A program made the position numbers and the translations under genes. Of a DNA stretch of 64,000 bases, positions 55,437 through 64,000 are shown piece after piece. The DNA lies in contig CAJSYZ010000002.1 of the NCBI GenBank assembly GCA_910574455.1, forward strand, positions 707,671 to 771,670, in the 5' to 3' direction. The notes under the pieces were generated by a model, which worked only from the letters and a program-made list of their open reading frames with translations, was not told the origin of the DNA and did no database searches. Positions within the stretch are counted from its first letter, which is position 1. Every line of letters starts with the position of its first letter. Source of the stretch: Trichaptum fuscoviolaceum. Lineage: Eukaryota > Basidiomycota > Agaricomycetes > Hymenochaetales > Trichaptaceae.

Positions 55437-56195
55437 CAACCTCCTTCCCAGGGGTCGCCTGACGGCTCCCTCCCCTTTATGACTAGATGACAAATAAATT
55501 ACTAAATTAGTGTTTGAACAAACAAGACATAACTTAGCGGAAAAGGAAAGGGAGCCGTCAGGCGACCCCTGGCACAAAACATTTAAGCGAGCGCGCGCTC
55601 GTCGTGGGGTAAATAAAAGAAAGCTTACCCCGCCATGTCCAAAGTAAGTAATGGGCCCGCCGCTTTCGATGGCTGGCTCAATAACTATACAAAACGATTT
55701 TCAAAAGTCTTCATTTCTCTTGTTCTGTGTTTAAGGTACTATTTTAGACATTATTAGAAAGCTTGTCACGTAAATTACGCCAAAAGTAAATTAAATGGGA
55801 GGGCAGAGAGTACTGTTCTCAATGCTATCCATTACACTGGTATCATAAACAATAGCAATATAATTTTTATGCAATGCACGCCTGAATATAGCAAGTAGAA
55901 TGTATGCAAGGTTTTATAAGTTCTTGTGAAGTATTGGCAGAGTTATTGAGCCAGCCATCGAAAGCGGCGGGCCCATTACTTACTTTGGACATGGCGGGGT
56001 AAGCTTTCTTTTATTTACCCCACGACGAGCGCGCGCTCGCTTAAATGTTTTGTGCCAGGGGTCGCCTGACGGCTCCCTTTCCTTTTCCGCTAAGTTATGT
56101 CTTGTTTGTTCAAACACTAATTTAGTAATTTACAGTATTTGTCATCTAGTCATAAAGGGGAGGGAGCCGTCAGGCGACCCCTGGGAAGGAGGTTG
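55437..56195. mobile_element. Mutator-like non-autonomous element with 250-bp inverted repeats
   Basis: 759 bp, starting CAACCTCCTTCCCAGGGG and ending with its reverse complement. Terminal inverted repeats cover 55,437-55,686 and 55,941-56,195. They match except for one 5-bp indel (ACTGT extra in the right arm). A perfect 9-bp duplication, ATATACCAA, flanks it (55,428-55,436 and 56,196-56,204). The 9-bp duplication and long repeats are typical of Mutator-like elements. Each arm contains a second inverted copy of GGGGTCGCCTGACGGCTCCC about 100 bp inside, so each arm can itself form a hairpin. The 254-bp centre is non-coding. Confidence 0.92.
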
Positions 56196-56394
56196 ATATA
56201 CCAATGACTTGCTTAATGAACGGATCCACGTTAGCAATGTCCGAGATCTGCTGTGCTACCGAAACGGGACGCGAGTTCTTGGGGGTTCTTGGCTTCTCTT
56301 CAAATTTCTTGGCTTCGTCTTTGCTGATTAACATATTAATAAGTAGTACACATGAGTCTGCCCTGCATAGGCATTTTGTACTGTAGCGCTAAAA

Positions 56395-57977
56395 TTACAT
56401 GTTGTGCGATCGGTGATGGAAGGTGGATAGCATGATATCCGGTCCGCTGTCGTCATGGTCCACTCCAGTCGAAAATTGGATAGGAATTGCGAAGCGCGTA
56501 GATGCGGTACTGATGGAAGACACTTCCTGGGTCAAACCGCCGTATCGTTCCCGGAGGTTCAGCAGGAGGCGCTGGCTCATGATGCTACCCATCGCAATCG
56601 CGAATCCGATAGGAATCTCGATGTAATCGACCTGCGTTGGATGCGTGTGTTCAAAGGAAATCCCGGGATACTGAAGTGAAGCTGTACGTACCCCTCCGAT
56701 CACCCACACTAGCTCATTAGACAAAAAGGCTGCGAATACACTGGATTGTTGAAGGTATTCAGTGAAATTGACCAAGAAGCGTCAGAGAAAGTGGAGGAGC
56801 TCACACAACGAAATAAAGCATCGAGTCTTTAACGAGCATGAGCGTCAGCCGGCCCGGGTGGTCTCGCAACTTGTATGTTCGGAGATTCTGGTAGCCCTTA
56901 ACGAGGGCCAGAACAAACAGGAGAAGTTCATATATAAGCAATGGTATCCAGAAAATATTGTGGTATTGTGGTGCATCGACTGGAGTGCAAAATTGGTCGT
57001 CGAGGAGGCCATGGAATGGATTTGCGTCGGCTTATAAGAATATAGGCACAGCATGCGAGTGTCAGGGTGCCGGTCGATATGCCAAAAGTAGGCTTGAGCG
57101 CACCTTTCTCGATGGTCATGATTTTTACAATGATTGTGAATGCGGTAACGAAAGTGGCGAGAAAGCTAATGCCTAGCAGGATAGTGATTTTTGGGCTCCG
57201 ACCATACATAGCGTATACTCGTAGTGTCATAGTCACTGGATTCACGCTCAGCACACGGATACGGATCGAGTTGTGCAAGCTTACGTTCTGTTAGAACTGC
57301 GATAGTGGTTCCTCCGATCCAATGCCATCGAATCCAAGCGAGGCCTGATTGTGTCTACTTGTAAGGTTCCAAAAGCTGCAGACATAATTTGTAAACACTT
57401 ACATCTGTTTGACGTAAACAAAGGATCGAATGTTAATCAGAAATAGGCTACAAACAATATACGGAGGGCATACGTACAACTTTTAAAGACTATTAGCGTC
57501 GAGCGTTTGTGAGAAGAAAATCTTGCAATGCTCACATCATCTGTTAGTGACGGCCAAAACATCACTATAGGCAAAATTAGCTAAACTCAAGACGCATTTT
57601 CACATGAATCCAACCTGCGATTACGAATCTATGATTGAAAGGTCAGTGGAGCTGTCAGAAGTGAGAATCACGGGCATAACGAACCCCATTACTATTAATG
57701 AAAAATATCGTGTCTGAATTGGGTTTCTCGTCAGCTTGAGCAACTTAACATCGCATAAATTCGCATAAATGTCTCACCAAGAAGAAGAGAATTTTGCCGA
57801 AACCCCAGCGACTCGGCTAAGCTTCCTGTAAGTACTCTCCGAGTTCGTGATCTTTCCTTCGTCCGCACGTACCCACATCGAAGTTACTTCCCTATCAAAG
57901 GTAAGAACTGATAGAAGTAAGAAAACAAATTCATCTTCGTGCCTCGTTGACTTACCATAGTCGTAAACTAGCACCAT
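56395..57977 (-). CDS. DUF6533-type membrane protein (receptor-like)
   Basis: Multi-exon minus-strand gene. The first exons give MVLVYDY joined by a GTAAGT/CAG intron to VLTFDREVTSMW, then GFGKILFFLVRHL after a further intron, matching the YDY-LTFDxEV-W-LFLxNRY signature of DUF6533 proteins of mushrooms. Later exons give IGGTTIAVLTE, then LRVYAMYGRSPKITILLGIS and further spans, and the last exon (to 56,395) has SQRLLLNLRERYGG and ends HHRSHNM. The family is predicted to have six or seven spans with unknown ligand. The true start could be in an additional upstream exon. The MULE element lies 190 bp beyond the 3' end. Confidence 0.72.
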
Positions 57978-60900
57978 GAAGGATGAAACTGTTAAGACAA
58001 GCTATTATGAGCCAGTACTTCAATGCAATAGCCTCTAACGATGCACGTACGGACTGATAGCTCTGTCCATTGGATGAGTCTGAGGTTGGAGGTGATTTCT
58101 GTGGGGATAACAGAAAAAGGTTCCGCAGCGTCGGCCATGGGGAGGGAGAGGAAAGGCCGGGCTAAGTGCATGCTCTGCGACCATACGAAGTTTTTAAGCT
58201 ACTTGGGCGACCGTATGGGCGCTGCCCTCCGACAGAAAAGGCGTGTGATTATTTCAAATTGCGATCTCTGATCGTGATCGTCTTCGCGTCTCGTGGGCTT
58301 TGAACCCGGCCTAGTTTTCTTCCGTCCGTCAAATCATCCCCCGCCAAGCTGTAGCACCTGCGCGTTTTGGCCCATGTCTAGTGCACGCACCAAATACTCC
58401 GACGAAAGCGTTTTGCCCCAGACAGATTCGTACAATTAAGCTTGAATATGAAATGCACGTCGGCGGAATGGTAAATTGACGTCAGGAGACGCGGAAGTGA
58501 GGTGTTTTGGCACGAAGATAGGGTTGGAAACAGGGACAGTCTTATTATTGTCCTCAGCGCAGCCCAAGCTATCCATGTGGACCAAGTCGCGTGACTCCGC
58601 TAGAATCCGGACGTTTGAAGGAACGGTTGACTGGAGGCAGACCCGACTATGCCAGACTTGAAATGCGATTGGAGACACGAGGGAGTCTACCCGTTGAACT
58701 CAAAGGTCCGAAAGCGAGTACTATCGAAAACCACGAGCTACTGTGATTGCTGCCGTCTGGATTCCGAATCTGAAGCCTTCCAGTTCGCGGGTGCAGAGAA
58801 AAAGAAAGACGACATCGTAAGCGGGGTATCTTTTGCAGTCCGCATTCTCTGCAAGCAGCCACTTTCGACTGGCTCGGTGTAGAGAAGATTGACATGGTGT
58901 CAGCTCGAAACCGAACACACCTTTAATGAACGCCGTCAAATTCCGCCCTTGGTGCATGTGAGCGACAGAAAAATTTCAATTAGAGGTTATGCAAAAAAGC
59001 CAATCTGTTGCTACCCACCTCTATCACCATTGGATCTACACAAGATTTAGTAGATTAAGAAAGGCAGCCCGCTCGAAGCGACGCGTTTGAAGAGGTTTGA
59101 GGCCGGCGTTCGACGGATTTTTGATTCCGGACCTTTTCACGACATGAGATTCAAGATCCGTATGGGAAGCAGCACAACTTGAACCTCACAGGCACATTGT
59201 CACCCAATCGGGATATGAATTCGCACGGCCATTTTTGCACTGATATGCCGAAGTTAGCCGAATGAATCTTGTCTCTCTCCAGAGAGTCTTTGGGTCGTAA
59301 CTATAGTGGTTCAATATGGGCATCTACCGCAAACTATCTTCTTCATAATTAATGGGTGTGAAATATATTCATCCATCAAGGTACGCTATCACTACTTCTC
59401 CGGGGTTGGAGGAGAGACGCATTTCGGACTTGAGTTAAGCTCTTAACTGCGGTAGAAGAGCCTTTACCAAATTCGGGGGTATATGTATATTTCAGGTATC
59501 CCAGCTTACTATAGTGCATTTCCAGATCCGGACATAAACTACCGAAATCTCTAACCAGTTTATCAAGGACCACCGGCTCAATGAAGGCAATTAATTCCGG
59601 CTATTCCGATGCCATGGAAAAGCTTTAAAGGACCTAAAAGCGCCAAATAAGGTAATATGTTTCAAATCTTGTCACAAAAAAACTTCTGAGTAAATTTGAG
59701 AGAAAACTAATCATTAGATAGCGCCGTCAGAGACAGCTGTCCCCGACACGAATGATGTAAAGACTGTAACCATTGAAATAATCTACTACTTTACATCAAA
59801 ATAGTATAGGGTTCTATGTTTGACTCTTGCTGTTGTTTTCAGTTACTTAACTTTTTTCTTACAATTCTATTCTCACTCAAATTAGCAATCCTTCTTGCAT
59901 TTGTACGGAAGGCAATGAGGTAGCACGGGTTTAGGCGAAAACGAGACAGAAGCCATGAAGTGCTACTAGGAGAAGGAACAAAAAGGCACAAGAAAAGGAG
60001 GAATATTACGTAAAACAAGAAAATAATCTGTAAATAAACCACACAAGCAGAGAAAAGGTACGGAACAATAAAGAGATAAAAACCACAATAGCCAAGAAAG
60101 AACAGGTTAGACGGAAAATTAACTAAGAAAAAAATATTTAAGGCTACACATGAATTAAAAAAAACGGAATTCAGGAACAAAGGGGATAAGAGAAAATTTG
60201 CGATTGGCTAAAAGCGTGAGAATCTGCTTACTTTCTGTGAAACTGGATTAAAGTTCACGACGACACATCCCTCCCTTAGCTACGCTTCGTGTCGGGGAAT
60301 ATGAAGTGATGATACAATGCATTTGAGCCTATTTACCAGTCTTCTACCCAAACCCTCCCACGGTTTGGAAGAGGCCGAGGCCTCAGGGTCCAAGTTGAAG
60401 TTGAGGGGACCCATCCTCCCGTAGGGAGGGTCTGGCCTATAATATTTTAGCCAAGCACGCTCGTCGTAAGGGTCCACCCCCGAGCAACACTCACTGTGGG
60501 AACTATGGTTCAAAAACTCATTTACGCTCAGATTACATGTACTTAGCATTTAGCTCACTAATCTAGATCTCAAGTAAGTTGCATACAATGATTAACCAGT
60601 GACTGTAGTAAGGGATTTGCCGGCGCAGCTCAAGCAGCGAGCTCGGCCTGTTTCTAGTGAGAAATGTTAAGACCCTACCAGTGAGCAAGAAACAGTTTTT
60701 TTTTTGGAAGTGAATTGTACTAAATATTGGAGACACTGGCATGATGATGGGATTGGACACTGGCAATATATGATTTGTGTTGCTTACTACTTGCTCTGAC
60801 AATTGAAACCTTTTTTCGCTTTTCGCGGCCAGCCGCCACACCGGTCGGACTATGTATGCTACGCTACGCTTCGTGGCAGGGACTACCTAGTCACGGTATG

Positions 60901-61800
60901 CTTGCTGCCAGCGATTGTCAAGAGGGTTCCGGACCCCAGGCCACTCCCAGATGTATCATGTACTTATTACAATCCTAAAGGAGACCAAAAAAGAATAAGA
61001 GAGGCCGGGGAGCGAGAAAAGTTAAAGCGACTGCCTGAGGACTGTGGCAATTCACAGTCGAGTGCGCACTGAGCACTCCGACACCGTGACTCCGATTCAG
61101 TTGCGGGTCCCGAAATCCTATCCCTATTGTATCATGTAAATACTATCGCCCGTGACGTTGGGGGGGGGAGGTTGGAGGCCTCGTCAACCGGGTCCTCAAC
61201 TACAGCCTGATGACCGTGACCGCCTGCCAGTGGCACTGCCGGTTGACTCGGACTCAGGGGTTACCAGCTAGTAGTCCTCGTAATCTTACACATTCATTCG
61301 CCATTCGCTAATGTCCATTTGTTTCCCTACGATGCTTATGAATGATAAACATGTCTGTCAAGTACTCAAATGTAAGGTACATACAGTATTACCGCACGGA
61401 TCTTTGAACACTAAAGCCAAAATTTCCCACCGAAGGATCGAGGATCGACAAACCACATGGATTCGCCTGAACACGGCCATCAAATGTATGTATTATAAGA
61501 TAGAAGTAATAAGTAAGTCCATACACTTCGCAACAGTAGCACACAGAATGACAATGATACATGAGGCGAGTCGAGTTGAGTCGCATTTTTTTGAGCTCGT
61601 AGATATAGTTTCTTAGCTTAGTGTATATATATATAAGAGAAGGTCAACAGTAATAGTGTAGTAAAATATCAAACCATACAGTAGCTTGAAGCTGCAGTCT
61701 ATTTTTTTCGCGTGAGGGAGTGGAGGGTGGAGTGGAGACGGGCCTTATCTAACTGCAGGTTGTTTTTTCTTCTTTCAATAGTAGGAAGTTAGCGCATTCG
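57978..61800. other. Long region without a recognised gene
   Basis: Short frames only. A minus-strand frame at about 60,280-60,549 (VDPYDERAWLKYYR) may be a decayed coding fragment. Short-palindrome patches occur at about 60,390 (AAGTTGAAGTTGAGG) and 61,205-61,255 (GCCAGTGGCACTGCC, ACTCGGACTCAGG). AT-rich sequence dominates 59,600-60,200. Confidence 0.5.
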
Positions 61801-64000
61801 TCACGCTTGCCCACTGGGAGTTGCGTTAGTAGCGGTGTCGATCGACCTCGACCGTCTATTCTGCATCTGCTGTGCCTCAACGTCAACATCCTCTCTACTC
61901 TTCCTCCCCACACCCGCATCCACATCGCCAGGCATCGTCACCGGCACCGACACGGGCACCGGCGCATGCGCCTTCACCTCCTCCACCGCGCCCAGGCTCA
62001 GCTCCGGCCGCCCCCGCCCCTGGCCATCATCCTGCTCGTCCTTCAGCGCACCAACGACGCCCATGCCCCTCAGACGCACGAGCGCGATCACGAAGCTCAG
62101 CGCGCTCGCGCCGAGGCACAGCCACGCCGCAGCCCTGAACCCCGGCATCAGCACCGCCGGGTCCGTCGCCTGTGCGTCCGGCTGCGTCGAGTTTGCGAGG
62201 GCATGCGAGGAGACGGAGGAGGCGATGCTGGAGGTGAGAGCGAGACCAATGGACGTGCCGATCTGCACAGCCAGGCCGTCAGTATGAAGTGCAAGTGAGG
62301 AGATTAAGGTTGTGAGCGGCTTACCCTGGTAGCTACGTTGAACAGTCCACCTGCTAATGACTGCGAGTCATCGTCGAACGCAGCGCATACATGCAAATTC
62401 CCAATCGGATATGCGACGTCCGCGCCGACTGCAGCAGCACAATACAAAGATTAGCAACCGTCCAGAATCTTCCAGTCTGAAGAAAAAAGAAGGCACGTAC
62501 CAATGAAAATAGTGATGAGGAAGGACGAAGCCCAGTAAGACGAGTTGATGCCCATGAGTCCGAAGATCAATGGTGCAGCCTGAGCATTTCACCCTAATCA
62601 GTACCTATGCACATGGAATGTAACACATGAACTTACGACACTACCGACGAGACCCAGCAAGATGAGGTACTGGCCAGAGAAGCGGCTCATCGCGTACCCC
62701 GTCGCAAGGTTGACAATGAAGCCAGCGATAGTCATCGGCACGAAGTACAGCGCCGTATGCATCGGGTCCAGCAGCTTGACCTGCTGGAAGCTACAACACA
62801 GTCCATACGACAGTCAGAAGAGTACACGGAGCAATAAGGGCTCTGAATACTGACTAAAGCGTGAGGAAGTAATTCAGGCTGTTGAAGCTGAACCAGGCGA
62901 AGAAGATGAGCGCGACGAGGCTGCCCATGCGCGCGCCGGGCTGGTTCCACATGCTGGGCGGCATCAGCACCGACAGCCCGCGCGCCTCCCGCCGCTGCTC
63001 GTACCACACGAACGCGCCCAGCAGCAGCAGCGACACCGAGAACAGCGACGGAATCTGCGGCGTCCGCCACCCATGTCGCGCCGTCGTCGAGTCCCTGCGA
63101 TGTTTGTCAGTTGTTTGTCGCGTCTGCCAGTGTGAAGAAGATCAGGGACTGAAGGAAAATGAGGATTCGCCGATCTGGAGCTGACCCTCAAATGAACTCG
63201 ATCGCCGCCACAGATCGTGCGGGGCGCGAGATCGAGCGCACGTCATTCAAGTCAAAGGGCAAAAAAGGGGGAGGGGGGGGGGGGACATACGCAAGACTAT
63301 ACGTCAGAAGCGCCACGCCCGCCGTACTCAGCAGCGCGCCTCCCCAATCGAGGCCCTTCGTGTACTTCTTCTCCGCCTTCTCCTCGCCGAGCGCGAGCCA
63401 GCCGAGGGCCGTGAAGAGCACGCCAAGGCCCGCCTGGAAGTAGAAGATCGCGCGCCAGGTCGCGCGGCTCTGGGTGAGGATCCCGCCGAGGACGAGCCCG
63501 AGGATGAACCCGATGGGCTGCCCCGCGCCGAGCACGCCGAACGCCTGGTTGCGCCGCGGCCCCGGCGGGAAGTGCGTCGTGAGCAGCCGGATCCCCGCGG
63601 GCGTGTTCGCGGCGGCGCCGAGCCCGAGCAGCGCGACGAAGATGATGAAGGCGGTGTCGTTGGGCGCGAAGGCGGTCGCGATGCTCCTGTTGAAGGGACG
63701 AGGTGTTGAAGGGACGAGGCGTCAGTTAGGCTGGAGAGCTTGCGGAAATGGAAGGTGCGTACCAAATGGCGAACCAGCAGGAGCCGAGGATGAACATAAG
63801 GCGACCGCCGACGATGTCGCCCAAGCGTCCGAAGAACAGCAACAGACAGCCATATGAGAGCCTAGATGAAAGACCAGGACAAAGAGTGAGTCTGCCGTTC
63901 TTTCCAGGGAAAAAAAAGAAAAGAGAAGTTCATGACGTAAACTACAGCGCTTATGCATACATCTCCCGGGAAGCAAGAGACGAGCGCCGGTGCTGCGGAT
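61801..64000 (-). CDS. Major facilitator superfamily transporter, 5' end outside the window
   Basis: Proton-coupled drug or metabolite exporter of the plasma membrane type. In coding order: LLGLGAAANTPAGIRLLTTHFP-like sequence at about 63,630-63,570, then GQPIGFILGLVLGGIL (motif C-like), WRAIFYFQAGLGVLF, a loop, LLSTAGVALLTYSLA, a span-bearing exon (SLLLLGAFVWYEQRREARG; SLVALIFFAWFSFNS), later exons, and the last one (QIGTSIGLALTSSIAS; AWLCLGASALSFVIAL). It ends in an acidic and polar cytosolic tail, TNATPSGQA. Several short introns. The fold fits a 12-14-span DHA-type transporter. The exon around 63,000-63,700 is clearly GC-richer than the rest of the window. Confidence 0.85.

Noticed and set aside
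58436..58895. Overlapping short frames on both strands
   Set aside because: No coherent exon structure or recognised motif.
61807..62298. Plus-strand open frames opposite the MFS gene
   Set aside because: Arg/His/Pro-rich antisense shadows of a GC-rich coding exon.
62732..63070. Ala/Val-rich minus-strand open frame
   Set aside because: Wrong-phase shadow of the transporter exon, which has membrane segments in another frame.

Overview
The window looks like a basidiomycete (Agaricomycete) nuclear genome. The evidence is short GT-AG introns of about 45-70 bp throughout, a Plavaka-type DNA transposase, a DUF6533-type membrane protein, an adenylate-forming reductase, GMC-oxidoreductase debris and Tf1/sushi-type LTR retrotransposons. 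No bacterial, CRISPR or rRNA features were seen, and no convincing tRNA.

Region 1 (about 1-22,100) is a mobile-element district. It holds a hypothetical minus-strand gene (<1-2,823), a coiled-coil gene (3,125-4,130, minus), a nearly complete Plavaka transposase (4,724-8,786, plus), a hypothetical gene (9,110-15,372, minus) split by a young 4.4-kb non-coding LTR element (9,467-13,877), and a further hypothetical gene (16,632-19,830, plus). The spacers upstream of these genes are built from one small vocabulary of near-palindromic 10-17-mers (ACTACTAGTAGT, CACTGGCAGTGCCAGTG, CTCAGGCTGCC, GACTCGGAGTC, CAACTTGAAGTT). The vocabulary also intrudes into coding sequence. I suggest, as inference, that these genes form one large Plavaka-type element with cargo and a shared cis-vocabulary.

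Region 2 (about 22,200-35,158) holds a LINE remnant and a full-length 11-kb chromodomain Gypsy element with identical 546-bp LTRs and a CTCTG target duplication. Its predicted transcript leader of about 2.76 kb contains no ATG at all before the gag ATG, although the leader is full of long protein-like reading frames. One of these carries an integrase-like HHCC zinc-binding pattern. Gag and pol overlap in the -1 frame at the heptamer A AAT TTT, directly before the gag stop. Both LTR elements have an exact 11-nt complementarity between the sequence just after the 5' LTR and the predicted 5' end of their own RNA. This is the Tf1 self-priming arrangement.

Region 3 (about 35,160-64,000) is more gene-like. 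It holds a multi-pass membrane protein (37,014-38,475), a small hypothetical gene (39,549-40,100, minus), a GMC oxidoreductase pseudogene (about 40,600-42,020), an adenylate-forming reductase (42,667-46,867), three tandem Tvp38/VTT-domain paralogues (48,124-55,150), a 759-bp Mutator-like inverted-repeat element with a 9-bp target duplication (55,437-56,195), a DUF6533-type receptor-like gene (56,395-57,977, minus) and the 3' part of an MFS transporter (61,801->64,000, minus).

Several coding frames break at short homopolymer runs (C5, G5, T7), including inside the LTR-identical Gypsy element. These could be recent slippage or assembly indels, so gene integrity statements should be read with that in mind. 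All exon boundaries were read by eye from splice signals and reading-frame continuity.
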